Assembly: GCA_910586045.1 (NCBI GenBank)
Contig: CAJUIH010000010.1
Location: 1-51,633 of the forward strand
Origin: an uncultured Eubacterium sp.
Lineage (GTDB): Bacteria > Bacillota > Clostridia > Lachnospirales > Lachnospiraceae
Direction: 5' to 3'
DNA length: 51,633 bases
Made by a program: the position numbers and the translations under genes. Below are positions 33,416 to 42,793 of the stretch, piece by piece. The notes below the pieces were generated by a model. It did no database searches. It saw only the letters and a list, made by a program, of their open reading frames with translations, and was not told the origin of the DNA. The stretch's first letter is position 1; each line of letters begins with the position of its first letter.

Positions 33416-35428
33416 ATGAAAAGCATTCGAAAAAAAATAACAGTATGTCTCATGGTGACCATTGTGACGGCACTGATGGCTGCAGGCGTATCCGGCATTG
33501 TGCCCAGCTACCGAAGCACTCTTTCTACCGTAGAAAACATGATGCGCACAACCGCCGTATTGGCCGCGGAACGTGTAGAACAAGAACTGGCCGCCTACAA
33601 AAACGTTGCCATGGATGCGGGCTGCATCCCGCAGCTTGCAGACCCGGACGTACCGTTGGAAGAAAAACAGGCGCTGATCCAGGAACGCTGCAGCATGCAC
33701 CAGTTCCAGCGCGGCAATATCATCGGTCTGGACGGACACAGCATTTTTGACGGAAAAGATTATTCTGACCGTGAGTATGTAAAACAAGCCCTGCAGGGCA
33801 ATATTTATGTATCGGAACCGCTGGTCAGCAAAGTCACTGGCGAATTATCCATCATGGCAGCGGCGCCGCTTTATTCTGACGGTATGTATGGTTCTTCCAT
33901 AGCAGGCGCTGTATATTTTGTCCCGGAAGAAACATTTTTAAATGATATCGTATCTTCCATCCATGTCGGAGAGGACAGCCGTACCTATATGATTAATAAA
34001 TCCGGCGGCACGATCGCGGATATTACACTGGATACCATAACGGTGCAAAACATTGAACAAGAAGCCCAGGATGACGCTTCCTTAAAAGAGCTGGCAAAGA
34101 TCCATGCACAGATGCGAAAAGGCGAAAACGGCTTTGGCAGCTACAAAACAATCGAACAAGACACGGAAAACGCCAAAAAAACAAAAGAACAAAAAATGTT
34201 TATCGCCTATGCCCCCGTGCCAAATACGGACGGCTGGAGCATTGCCGTTACCGCTCCGCAGCAAAATTACCTGGCTGCCGCGCAAAAAGCCATGGCGATC
34301 AACATTGCGGTCATTGCCTTTTCGATCCTGATTTCCATGATTACCGCCCTGCTGCTGGCAAACAATATCGGAAAACCTATGAAAGCCTGCGCCAAACGCA
34401 TGCAGCAGCTTGTCGAGGGTGATCTGGAAACACCGGTCCCGACGATCAAAAACAAGGACGAAACCGGCATGCTGACAGCGTCCGCCGCTTCCCTCGTCGA
34501 GGGGCTGGGTCTGGTCATCCACGATATCAGCTATCTTTTGAACGAACTGGCGAATCAAAACCTGAATATACATACAGAGCATGAAGAAATCTACGCGGGC
34601 AGCTTTCAGAATATTTTACTTTCCATGCGCCATATGAAAGTACAGTTAAACGCTATTATGCATCAGGTCAGCCATTCCGCCGGACAGGTATCCGCAGCCA
34701 GTAACCAGCTTTCCGCCAGCGCCCAAACGCTGAGCGAAAGCACCGCCGAACAAGCCAGCTCCGTGCAGCAGCTTGCGGAACGGATGCATATGATATCGAA
34801 TGATGTAAATAACACGGCAAACGAAGCGCTCGAAGTACGCAATCAGACACACCATGCAGGCGAAGCGGTTTCTTTGTGCAGCAGCCAGATGCAGCGCCTG
34901 ATGAAAGCGATGGACAAAATCAAAACCTGTTCCGATGAAATCGAAAAGATACTCAAAACCATCGAGGATATCGCATTCCAGACCAATATCCTGGCCTTGA
35001 ACGCAGCCGTAGAAGCAGCGCGTGCCGGAGAATCAGGAAAAGGATTTGCCGTTGTAGCCGGAGAAGTCAGCAGCCTGGCAAGTAAATCCGCGGAAGCGGC
35101 GCAAAATACTTCCGCACTGATCGAACATTCGGCGGAAGCGGTCCATACCGGTACGGAAATCGCGCAGCAGACAGCGGATGTGCTGCAGGAAGTAGTGCAA
35201 AGCATCCATTCGGTGACTGCTTCGATCGATAAAATTTCTACCGTCTCCAACGAACAATCCGAAGCGGTTTCACACGTTTCCGACGGCATTAACGAGATTT
35301 CGGCTGTCGTACAAAATAACAGCGCCACCGCACAGCAGGGCGCTGCGGCAAGCGAACAGCTTTCCGCGGAAGCATCCGTTTTAAAACGGCTGGTAGAACA
35401 GTTTACCCTTGCAAAAGAAGAAATATAA
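33416..35428 (+). CDS. methyl-accepting chemotaxis protein (double-Cache)
   Basis: This 670-residue membrane chemoreceptor has spans at about 8-30 and 290-315. The sensor between them carries QRGNIIGLDGHSIFDGKDYS, REYVKQALQGNIYVSEPL, DSRTYMINKSGGTIAD and FIAYAPVPNTDGWSIAVTAP, a dCache_1 pattern. HAMP follows, then a signalling domain with IEDIAFQTNILALNAAVEAA, then RAGESGKGFAVVAGEV. GGAG lies nine bases before ATG 33416. It is convergent with the large hybrid kinase gene. Confidence 0.93.
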   Translation: MKSIRKKITVCLMVTIVTALMAAGVSGIVPSYRSTLSTVENMMRTTAVLAAERVEQELAAYKNVAMDAGCIPQLADPDVPLEEKQALIQERCSMHQFQRGNIIGLDGHSIFDGKDYSDREYVKQALQGNIYVSEPLVSKVTGELSIMAAAPLYSDGMYGSSIAGAVYFVPEETFLNDIVSSIHVGEDSRTYMINKSGGTIADITLDTITVQNIEQEAQDDASLKELAKIHAQMRKGENGFGSYKTIEQDTENAKKTKEQKMFIAYAPVPNTDGWSIAVTAPQQNYLAAAQKAMAINIAVIAFSILISMITALLLANNIGKPMKACAKRMQQLVEGDLETPVPTIKNKDETGMLTASAASLVEGLGLVIHDISYLLNELANQNLNIHTEHEEIYAGSFQNILLSMRHMKVQLNAIMHQVSHSAGQVSAASNQLSASAQTLSESTAEQASSVQQLAERMHMISNDVNNTANEALEVRNQTHHAGEAVSLCSSQMQRLMKAMDKIKTCSDEIEKILKTIEDIAFQTNILALNAAVEAARAGESGKGFAVVAGEVSSLASKSAEAAQNTSALIEHSAEAVHTGTEIAQQTADVLQEVVQSIHSVTASIDKISTVSNEQSEAVSHVSDGINEISAVVQNNSATAQQGAAASEQLSAEASVLKRLVEQFTLAKEEI

Positions 35429-35550
35429 AATTATTTTGGGAGACGCATCCCCAAAAAAGCCCGTACCTGCTTCATTTCTCAAAGAAGCGGGTACAGACCT
35501 GGTTAAGTACCTAATCTTATTCTTAGTTTTATTCTTTTCCTTTCCATTAT

Positions 35551-38500
35551 TCAGGATAAAATCTTGTCCAGCGTCGCAAGCAATACTTCGACATCAATCG
35601 GCTTTGCCAAATGTCCGTTCATCCCGCACTCGATTGCCTGCTGTTTATCTTCTTCAAATGCATTCGCTGTCATGGCCAGAATCGGTATCGAAGCATGTTC
35701 CCTGCATTTCAGATTGCGGATTGCCCTCGTCGCCGCATAGCCGTCCATCACCGGCATCTGTACATCCATCAGCACCAGACTGTAATACCCCGGCGCGGAA
35801 TTTTCCAGCATTTCTACCGCGATCTGCCCATTCCCGGCAATTTCCGTCGTAAATCCCGCATCCTCCAGGATTGCCGCCGCAATCTCCTGATTGATTTCAT
35901 TATCCTCTGCCAGCAGGATCTGTCCGGAATGATGCAGCGCCGGCCTTTTTTCCTTTTCCTCACACTCCGTCTCTTCCATCTCCACAATCGAATGCAGGCA
36001 CCCGCGCAATTCCGATAAAAACAGCGGCTTACTGCAAAACGCGGAAATACCGGCCTCTTTTGCCTCATCCTCAATATCGGTCCAGTCATACGCGGTCAAC
36101 AGAATAATCGGCACTTCGTCGCCCATTTCCCTGCGGATTCGGCGGGTTACTTCAATCCCATTCATGTCCGGAAGCATCCAGTCAATCACATAAACCGTAT
36201 AGTTATCCCCTCTTGTGACGGCCTGATGCGTACGCAGCAGCGCTTCTTTTCCGGAAAGCGTCCATTCCGCGCGCATCCCAATCTGGCTTAGCATATAAGA
36301 CACACTGTCGCATGTATTAAAATCATCGTCTACGACAAGCGCCCTGCAGTTTTTCAGTTTTGGAATATCAAGCCGCAGATTTCCTCCGTCATGCAGACGG
36401 AATGAAAAGCTGACGGTCACCTCCGTACCTTTTCCGGGTTCGCTTGCTACCGCAATCGTACCGTTCATCAGATCCACAATATTTTTAGTGATCGCCATTC
36501 CAAGGCCCGTTCCCTGGATCCCGCTGATCGTACTGTTTTTTTCTCTTTCAAACGGCTCAAAAATATGCGACACAAACTCTTCACTCATTCCAAATCCGGT
36601 ATCCCGTATCGTAAAGACATAATTCGCATACCCTTTGGCAGATCCGGGTTTTTCCATAATGCGCATGCTGATGATCCCACCGGCACCGGTGTATTTGACC
36701 GCATTGCCCAAAAGGTTCAGCAGCACCTGGTTCAGCCGCAGCTTGTCACAGCAGATCTCTTCATGCAGGATATCCACCGCGTCCATATACAAATCCAGCC
36801 GTTTTGCATGGATATCCGCCTGTAAAATATTGCGCAGGCCATGCAGGATATCCGGCAGGCGGCATGGCTTTTCGTCCAGATGCATTCTGCCGCTTTCAAT
36901 GCGGCTCATATCCAGCACGTCGTTAATCAGGCTCAGCAGATGATTCCCCGATGTCATAATCTTTTTCAAATATTCCTCCACCTGCTCCTGCTGATCGATA
37001 TGCGCGATGGCAAGCGCCGTAAAGCCTACAATCGCATTCATAGGCGTACGGATATCGTGCGACATATTTGACAAAAAGACGCTCTTGGCCTTGCTCGCCC
37101 GGTTTGCCTGCATCAACGCGGTTTCCAGCAGGTGTTTTTGTTCCATCTCCTTACGGATCTCCACGTCTACGCTGCGCAGGCCGATTACGATCCCGCACTG
37201 CCTGTTCCAGCTTCCGGTACGCACCGCTTTCAACTGATAGTAGACCACTTCCGAGCCAATCACGGCACGATAATTGGCGTGTGCGACGCCGTGTTCCTTC
37301 AGCTTTTGCCGCAGATCATCCGCAGAGCAAAACTGCCGCATCTTTTCCCGGTCTTCCGGATGCACGATTGTTTGTATGTACCGCTCCATACCTTGCTGAA
37401 AATAAATATTTCCGTTCTCATCCGCCGTAAACGCGCCCTCATCCCTCTCATCACTGCGGATCGGAACCCCTCTTCCTGTATTTAAATTAAAAAAGCAGAC
37501 AATATTGTAATCGACCGTAAGCGCCTGCACCAATTCCGCCTGCCGCTGCTCCTTTTTCTTTTCCTGAAGCTTCTGCGCCGTACAATCGAGCAAAAACCGC
37601 TGGTAAAACAGCTCGCCGTTTTCCATCAGCAGCTTTACATTTCCCATAATATGCAGAATTTCCCCGTTTTTGTGCCTGACACGGTATTCGGTACTGACGC
37701 TGTCCCCTTCTTTTTCCAGGCTTTCAATGCATTCGGTAAACCGTGCCCTGTCTTCCTCCAAAATCGACCCCGCAACCGTCTGAAACCCGTCTGCTTCCAT
37801 CTCCTGCTGGGAACCGTATCCTAGAATTTTAAGCGCCGCCCGGTTAATGCTCAGTACACGGCTGCCGTCTGACGTGTGCCGGATCACACCGCAGTCAATC
37901 GTCGTAAAAATCTTCTCCAATGTCTGATTTTTTTGTACAATTTCCTGTTCGTATACGCGTTCCTGCGTGATGTCAATGGCAACGCCGACGGTACCCATTA
38001 CACTGCCGTCCAAATCATAAAGCGGGGACTTATAAGTCATCAAAGTCCGCGTACCCGCACCGGTCTGTACCAGCTCTTCCGAAACAAACGTCCTGCGGCG
38101 GGCCATCACCTCCGCTTCGGATTCGATACATGCCGGATCATCATGCTCCACATCCCAGATATAAGCGTGGCCGCGCCCTTCCACCTGCTGTTTTGTTTTT
38201 CCAACCGTCTGGCAGAAACTATCGTTTACTTTCTCATGAATCCCGTTTTTATCCTTATACCAAACCAGATTCGGCACATGGTTAATCGTCGTTTCCAAAA
38301 AGTGCTCTGTCTGCCAAAAATCCTTGCTCATTTTATAACCCTGCCGCCACCGCTCAAAGCGAAACCGGATCTCGGCTTCCGACATCGGCTCCATCCACAA
38401 ATCTTTGATATCCTCTAAAAAATCTGTAATACGATCCATCTGGTGTTTTTCCAACAGCAGAATCAGTTCTGTATTTGTACGTTTTTCCTTTAAAAGCGTC

Positions 38501-38694
38501 CGCACCGCTTCCCCGGGATCCATGCCCTCCAGATTCGCCAATATCACATCCGCCGCGGCCGCGGCGGACGGATCCGGAGTTTCACTCCATGTATACTGAT
38601 GTGTAAAGTTTTGGTATGGGGTAATTTCCTTTATGATGTCAAATGCCCTGCACGGTACGCCGGATAAATAAAAATGTATCTGACAATGGTACAT
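35551..38694 (-). CDS. hybrid sensor histidine kinase with PAS domains and two receiver domains
   Basis: This 1047-residue soluble protein has the order: an N-terminal region of about 125 residues like a degenerate receiver/SpoIIE-type switch (no clear Asp), PAS (about 130-250, NHVPNLVWYKDKNGIHEKV), PAS (about 255-375), a third PAS-like region (about 385-515), HisKA with His546 in NMSHDIRTPMNAIVG, HATPase (ISMRIMEKPG, IQGTGLGMAITKNIVDLM), receiver 1 with Asp838 in YVIDWMLPDMNGIEV and receiver 2 with Asp977 in LVLMDVQMPVMDGY. No Hpt domain and no output domain are present, so a separate partner must complete the phosphorelay. AAAGGAGG precedes ATG 38694. Confidence 0.92.
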   Translation of the reverse strand: MYHCQIHFYLSGVPCRAFDIIKEITPYQNFTHQYTWSETPDPSAAAAADVILANLEGMDPGEAVRTLLKEKRTNTELILLLEKHQMDRITDFLEDIKDLWMEPMSEAEIRFRFERWRQGYKMSKDFWQTEHFLETTINHVPNLVWYKDKNGIHEKVNDSFCQTVGKTKQQVEGRGHAYIWDVEHDDPACIESEAEVMARRRTFVSEELVQTGAGTRTLMTYKSPLYDLDGSVMGTVGVAIDITQERVYEQEIVQKNQTLEKIFTTIDCGVIRHTSDGSRVLSINRAALKILGYGSQQEMEADGFQTVAGSILEEDRARFTECIESLEKEGDSVSTEYRVRHKNGEILHIMGNVKLLMENGELFYQRFLLDCTAQKLQEKKKEQRQAELVQALTVDYNIVCFFNLNTGRGVPIRSDERDEGAFTADENGNIYFQQGMERYIQTIVHPEDREKMRQFCSADDLRQKLKEHGVAHANYRAVIGSEVVYYQLKAVRTGSWNRQCGIVIGLRSVDVEIRKEMEQKHLLETALMQANRASKAKSVFLSNMSHDIRTPMNAIVGFTALAIAHIDQQEQVEEYLKKIMTSGNHLLSLINDVLDMSRIESGRMHLDEKPCRLPDILHGLRNILQADIHAKRLDLYMDAVDILHEEICCDKLRLNQVLLNLLGNAVKYTGAGGIISMRIMEKPGSAKGYANYVFTIRDTGFGMSEEFVSHIFEPFEREKNSTISGIQGTGLGMAITKNIVDLMNGTIAVASEPGKGTEVTVSFSFRLHDGGNLRLDIPKLKNCRALVVDDDFNTCDSVSYMLSQIGMRAEWTLSGKEALLRTHQAVTRGDNYTVYVIDWMLPDMNGIEVTRRIRREMGDEVPIILLTAYDWTDIEDEAKEAGISAFCSKPLFLSELRGCLHSIVEMEETECEEKEKRPALHHSGQILLAEDNEINQEIAAAILEDAGFTTEIAGNGQIAVEMLENSAPGYYSLVLMDVQMPVMDGYAATRAIRNLKCREHASIPILAMTANAFEEDKQQAIECGMNGHLAKPIDVEVLLATLDKILS

Positions 38695-38994
38695 GAACTT
38701 TTCCTCCTTTTATTTTACGCGTATAAACGCACCTGTTTCCGTTTGTATTCCATTCTTTTCATTTCTATGGGCATCCATAATCGTCTGAGAAACCATATAT
38801 AGTAATTATTATAATTATTTTCGTGCCCTTTTCAAGAGGAATGTCATATATTTTTCTCCGCCGGCTGTCTCGTAAGCCGCGCTCATCCACTGGAAAATCC
38901 CTGAAAAAATTATCCGGTTTTTCCCAAAAATAGATCTATCACCATTTTACCAGGCAGGTTATACTATGAAAAACAGAAAGGAGATCCACTATCT
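38695..38994. other. divergent intergenic region between the hybrid kinase and GH3 genes
   Basis: There are 300 bases without a gene. The kinase promoter is at 38808-38835. On the plus side a TATACT at about 38959-38964 is a possible GH3 -10 with a weak -35. I see no riboswitch or repeat. Confidence 0.45.
38808..38835 (-). promoter_or_regulatory. candidate promoter of the hybrid kinase gene
   Basis: On the minus strand TTGAAA and TATAAT are 16 bases apart, about 113 bases before the start codon. Confidence 0.45.
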
Positions 38995-41271
38995 ATGGCA
39001 AAGAAAGCATCTGACCACATCACCTATTATAAAAACGAGAACGGGCCTCTTCTTAGTACGGTAGAAAGAAACATCCTGCACCAGGACGGCATGGCATTTA
39101 AAGACATTGACGGCTCGGGCACCGTATCGACTGTAAATGACTGGAGAAAATCCCCAAAGGAACGGGCAAAAGCCTACGTCAAAGAACTGACGCTGGACGA
39201 AAAAATCGGACAGCTTTTTATATCAGACTGGCGCATGGGCAAATATCCGTCAGACCCGAAACAGCAGCCCCTTCTGGATGAATCCGGCACACTGGATGAA
39301 GGAGAATTTCACGGCAAAACAATTTTCGGCGAACAGACGCTCCCCGGCACCAGTACCCTGTTAAAGGACTGGTTTGCAAGGCATTTGATCCTGCGTGCCA
39401 ACCCGTCCGCACAAGATCTGACGGATTACCTGAACCAGCTTCATAAAGTGGCGGAAGAATGTACGCATTTTGTCCCTGTTTGTGTGGCATCCAATTCCAG
39501 AAATGAACATGGAGACGCCGTTTTCGGCATGAACGATGCCGCAGGCGTGTTCCCTGCCTGGCCGGGAACGCTTGGAATTGCGGCTGCAGTAAACGGAAGC
39601 GGCATAGAAACGGCTGACCAGTTCGCCAACGCAGTCAGAAAAACCTGGAATACGGCCGGACTGCGCAAAGGGTACATGTATATGGCAGATGTTTTGACCG
39701 ACCCGCGCTGGCAGCGGACATTCGGAACGTTTGGAGAAGACCCGAAGCTGACCAGCCTGATTTTGGAACACATCATCCCGGGCATACAGGGCAGCAAAGA
39801 CGGCGTTACCTCTGACGGCGTCGCAATGACAACCAAACATTTTCCTGGCGGGGGAGCCAGAGAAAACGGGTTTGACCCTCACTACAAAGAAGGACAGTGG
39901 AACGTATACCCGACGAAAGGAAGCCTGCAAACCTACCACCTGCCTCCGTTCCAGACCGCGGTAGACTGCCATACGTCTTCGATTATGCCGTATTACGCAA
40001 AACCGTGCGCCGCCAAAAGCGCGCCGCAGACAGACTGCAACGGCAGCCCGGTGGAAATGGAGCCTTACGGGTTTGCCTATAACCGGGTCTTTATCAACGA
40101 GCTTCTGCGAAAACAGATGGGATTTCAAGGCTACATCAACTCCGACACCGGCATTGTCCACAACATGTGCTGGGGCGTAGAAAATCTGGACGAACCGGAA
40201 CGCGTCGCATTTGCTGTCAATTACGGCGGCACGTCCCTAATCAGCGGCCTGTTCGACAACCAATATGCCAAAACAGCCTATGAGCGCGGAAAAACCAATT
40301 ACTACCAGCACCATCCGGTGCCTGACGGCTTTGCCCCTGATGATTTGATTCTTACCGAGGATGCCATAAACCGTGCGGCAGCCGCTACATTGGAGGAAAA
40401 ATTTGCCCTCGGCATGTTCGAACATCCGTACCGCAGTCCAAAAGAAGCTGCCGAAGCTTCGGCCGACCCTGTACTCTGGGCGCAGGCTATGGACGCCCAT
40501 CGAAAAAGCGTCGTGCTCTTAAAAAACGACGGCGTTTTACCGCTTGCCGAAGCAAAGCGTTCCGGCAAAAAAATCTTTGCCAAATGCTTTGCCAAAGATG
40601 CCGGACGTGCCCTGCGCCTGACAGAAGAACTAACCCGCCTGCTGCAGACAGCCGGATGCAGCCTGACAGACGAGCCGCAAAAAGCAGACTACGGCATCCT
40701 AATGCTGTTTCCTTCTTCCGGCGAATATTTCAGCGCTACAAAAGGGTTCCTGGAACTGGACATCTGTGAGAAGAAAACGGTTGCGAATGTAGACGACCGC
40801 GGCATTCCGACGACGCAGGCACATGAAGAGACGACCCTGCTGGAAGCTTCCAAGATCGCGGAAATCGCTTCGCAGATTCACAGCCGGGGCGGAAAAGTCA
40901 TTGCCAATATCAATTTCACCCTGGCATGGGAAATCGGAAATGTCGAACCGTATACGGACGCCCTGCTGGCAGGGTTTGACACTTACCAAAGCGCGCTGCT
41001 GGACGTTATATTCGGAAATTTCGCGCCTAGCGGGCGGCTGCCTTTGACGCTGCCGCGCAATGACGAAGTGCTCGCCGTCGACGCAAACGGGGTATGCGTC
41101 AGCCCAAATGATGTGCCTGGGTATGAGAAAGACCGCTATATGCCGGATTGTATGAAAGATGAGAATGGAAAAGCATATGCTTACCAGGACCGGAATGGGA
41201 ATTATTATGAATTGGGTTTCGGACTGCGGTATGAAAAGAAATTAGATGCAGATGATTCTCTTTCTTTATAA
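38995..41271 (+). CDS. glycoside hydrolase family 3 enzyme (beta-glucosidase-like)
   Basis: This 758-residue protein has the N-terminal GH3 barrel with ELTLDEKIGQLFISDWRMG, ADVLTDPRWQRTFGTFGEDP, TKHFPGGGARENG and the probable nucleophile Asp384 in YINSDTGIVHNM. The C-terminal GH3 sandwich has KSVVLLKNDGVLPL, IHSRGGKVIANINFTLAWEI and FGNFAPSGRLPLTLPR. A final YELGFGLRY is the usual family end. No signal peptide, so it is cytoplasmic. Specificity (beta-glucoside, xyloside or hexosaminide) is not readable. AAAGGAG lies 11 bases before ATG 38995. A strong terminator follows. Confidence 0.9.
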   Translation: MAKKASDHITYYKNENGPLLSTVERNILHQDGMAFKDIDGSGTVSTVNDWRKSPKERAKAYVKELTLDEKIGQLFISDWRMGKYPSDPKQQPLLDESGTLDEGEFHGKTIFGEQTLPGTSTLLKDWFARHLILRANPSAQDLTDYLNQLHKVAEECTHFVPVCVASNSRNEHGDAVFGMNDAAGVFPAWPGTLGIAAAVNGSGIETADQFANAVRKTWNTAGLRKGYMYMADVLTDPRWQRTFGTFGEDPKLTSLILEHIIPGIQGSKDGVTSDGVAMTTKHFPGGGARENGFDPHYKEGQWNVYPTKGSLQTYHLPPFQTAVDCHTSSIMPYYAKPCAAKSAPQTDCNGSPVEMEPYGFAYNRVFINELLRKQMGFQGYINSDTGIVHNMCWGVENLDEPERVAFAVNYGGTSLISGLFDNQYAKTAYERGKTNYYQHHPVPDGFAPDDLILTEDAINRAAAATLEEKFALGMFEHPYRSPKEAAEASADPVLWAQAMDAHRKSVVLLKNDGVLPLAEAKRSGKKIFAKCFAKDAGRALRLTEELTRLLQTAGCSLTDEPQKADYGILMLFPSSGEYFSATKGFLELDICEKKTVANVDDRGIPTTQAHEETTLLEASKIAEIASQIHSRGGKVIANINFTLAWEIGNVEPYTDALLAGFDTYQSALLDVIFGNFAPSGRLPLTLPRNDEVLAVDANGVCVSPNDVPGYEKDRYMPDCMKDENGKAYAYQDRNGNYYELGFGLRYEKKLDADDSLSL

Positions 41272-41293
41272 GTTCTCATAATCCGATATAGCC

Positions 41294-41352
41294 GGGTGTG
41301 TAAAATAATCTGTGTAAAACAACACAGATTATTCGACACACCCTTATTTTTA
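41294..41352 (+). terminator. terminator after the GH3 gene
   Basis: GGGTGTGT and ACACACCC pair, as do ATAATCTGTGT and ACACAGATTAT, giving about 19 bp around AAAACA. TTATTTTTAT follows. Confidence 0.85.
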
Positions 41353-41412
41353 TATGGGAAAAAGTTTTCGACAAAGCTGTGCATCATTGGAAGAAATTGG
41401 TATTCTCTCTTT

Positions 41413-41455
41413 TGAAAAAGAAAACGGCGGCTTTGATTGTGAAAACTTTGCCGCC
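41413..41455 (-). terminator. candidate terminator after the flavodoxin gene
   Basis: On the minus strand GGCGGC (41455-41450) and GCCGCC (41431-41426) pair across an 18-base loop. GTTTTCTTTTTC follows. Confidence 0.5.
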
Positions 41456-41474
41456 AAACAATGGTTTTTTAAAT

Positions 41475-41996
41475 CTATTTTTTTAGATATTGCAAAATCG
41501 GCTCTATATACTTTTTATCCGAAATATCATAAGACGATGAAATCATTTTTACCATTATTTCTTCCGCTTCTGTCTTATCTTTTTTTGCTTTAAGTATTTT
41601 TATAAACATTTTCATCATCAGCTTAGACGGAATAGACATTTTTTCATAATTAAATCCGCCCGGACAATAAAATGTTTTTACCTTTTTCTGCTCCGACTCG
41701 TTGAAATTCCGTTTAAGCGCTATGTCAATTTCCGGGTTGTTGATCGGGCTTCCTCCAACACAAAATGCAGCAAGCTTCTTATTGTGCCATTTATCTATAT
41801 TTCCCTTAAACCAACTAATTTTACTAATACTGCCTGCACAAGCCCAGCCTCCAAAAATAATTGCTTCATATGCAGCCAAATCTTTCTTTTTGGCGGCTGA
41901 TAATTCAAGGCAATCAGCCCCCGTTGCTTCCGCTATCCATTCGGCATAACGCTTTGTAAACCCTGTTTGTGAATTGTAAATTACGATTGTTTTCAT
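41475..41996 (-). CDS. flavodoxin-domain protein
   Basis: This 173-residue protein has a flavodoxin fold. The FMN phosphate loop is in VIYNSQTGFTKRYAEWIAEA, with EAIIFGGWACAGSISKI and FCVGGSPINNPEI (flavodoxin_5/HemG-like). It probably binds FMN and transfers electrons; the partner is unknown. It starts four bases after the MarR stop in the same direction with AGAGGG upstream, so the pair is one operon under the MarR-type promoter. Confidence 0.83.
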   Translation of the reverse strand: MKTIVIYNSQTGFTKRYAEWIAEATGADCLELSAAKKKDLAAYEAIIFGGWACAGSISKISWFKGNIDKWHNKKLAAFCVGGSPINNPEIDIALKRNFNESEQKKVKTFYCPGGFNYEKMSIPSKLMMKMFIKILKAKKDKTEAEEIMVKMISSSYDISDKKYIEPILQYLKK

Positions 41997-42000
41997 CTGC

Positions 42001-42480
42001 CTAAATCACCCTCTTTTCCAAATTTTCTATTCCGGCATACAGTTTTGATAAAAGGATAAAAAGAGTTTCAATCTCTTTGTCTGTATAAACTTCAAAAAGA
42101 TATTTCAATTCCTCTTGGTATTCAGAGAAGTCGTTTGCATAAAATTCATTGACCTTTTCTGTGGGGCAGATACACATAGCCCTTATATCATGCGGGCTTT
42201 GCTGAATGGTAATAAACCCTTTTTTCATCAAAACATCAGCAAGCTTTTTGATATTTTGTCTTGAACAGCCCAGTATATTTCCTAATTGGGTAAATGTTAG
42301 CTGTTCCTTTGACTGCCTGACTATTGACAATAACATAAATTGCTTTAACGATACCTTTGGGATATGGTTATCAAAAAGCGTTTGCAGCTTGTTTCCGGCG
42401 ATAAATATTGTGCTGAAAATAGCTTTTCTTTGGTTCTCCGTAGAACTTGAATATTTTTTGGTCAACTCATCTAAATTCAT
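42001..42480 (-). CDS. MarR-family transcriptional regulator
   Basis: This 159-residue winged-helix protein has an HTH in LTFTQLGNILGCSRQNIKKL followed by ADVLMKKGFITI, then a wing with HDIRAMCICPTEK. C-terminal helices are for dimerisation. It probably represses its own operon with the flavodoxin gene, since its promoter carries an inverted repeat (42499-42531). ATG 42480 follows AAGGAGAATGAC-like sequence. Three cysteines (in ILGCSR and MCICP) may allow redox sensing, which would fit a flavodoxin target, but this is inference. Confidence 0.87.
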   Translation of the reverse strand: MNLDELTKKYSSSTENQRKAIFSTIFIAGNKLQTLFDNHIPKVSLKQFMLLSIVRQSKEQLTFTQLGNILGCSRQNIKKLADVLMKKGFITIQQSPHDIRAMCICPTEKVNEFYANDFSEYQEELKYLFEVYTDKEIETLFILLSKLYAGIENLEKRVI

Positions 42481-42498
42481 GTCATTCTCCTTATTGGC

Positions 42499-42544
42499 AA
42501 CTTGTTACGTTTTTAATTATAGCAACAAGTTACCCATGTGTCAA
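42499..42544 (-). promoter_or_regulatory. consensus promoter with overlapping MarR-type operator
   Basis: On the minus strand TTGACA, 17 bases and TATAAT (42544-42516) are both perfect consensus. AACTTGTT at 42499-42506 and AACAAGTT at 42524-42531 are inverted copies. One lies in the spacer and one just past the -10, an ideal position for autorepression. Confidence 0.65.
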
Positions 42545-42587
42545 TATAAATAATAGAAATGAAGGAGTTACACCACCGAAACACCAA

Positions 42588-42631
42588 AACGTTCCGAAGA
42601 ATGCTGATTTTACTGCATTCCCCGGAACGTT
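42588..42631. terminator. long hairpin, terminator-like
   Basis: AACGTTCCGAAGAATGC (42588-42604) and GCATTCCCCGGAACGTT (42615-42631) form about 17 bp with G-U pairs in the middle and a 10-base loop. On the minus strand TTTTGG follows. It probably ended the recombinase gene now left as a scrap next to it. Confidence 0.55.
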
Positions 42632-42648
42632 CCCTGTAAGAAGTCTTT

Positions 42649-42711
42649 CTATTTAGACCGTACCTCGATGCCGAGGGATTTCAAATGCCTGACCGCAGAA
42701 ATGAAATTAAC
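42649..42711 (-). pseudogene. scrap of a site-specific (serine) recombinase
   Basis: About 20 codons end in AVRHLKSLGIEVRSK and a stop. The pattern V-R-x-L-K-x-L-G-I-E-V-R is typical of the N-terminal catalytic domain of large serine recombinases, where it normally continues with FxxENI. Nothing of the rest of the gene is present. The sequence between it and 42793 is unassigned apart from a GCCGCT-CC-AGCGGC hairpin. Confidence 0.4.
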
Positions 42712-42793
42712 TCATAATCACAACTTGCAATTGATATACGGCCGCTCCAGCGGCAAATCCCTCCGCATCCAGGCAGCATTTTATTACCCAATC

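Noticed and set aside
35462..35505. GTACCTGCTTC/GAAGCGGGTAC hairpin after the third membrane chemoreceptor
   Set aside because: The stem is good but no T-run follows on either strand. It is not called a terminator.
42400..42425. ATATTGTGCTGAAAAT resembling the inner end of the 94-bp repeat
   Set aside because: It lies inside the MarR coding sequence, matches only about 14 bases and has no second arm. Chance.
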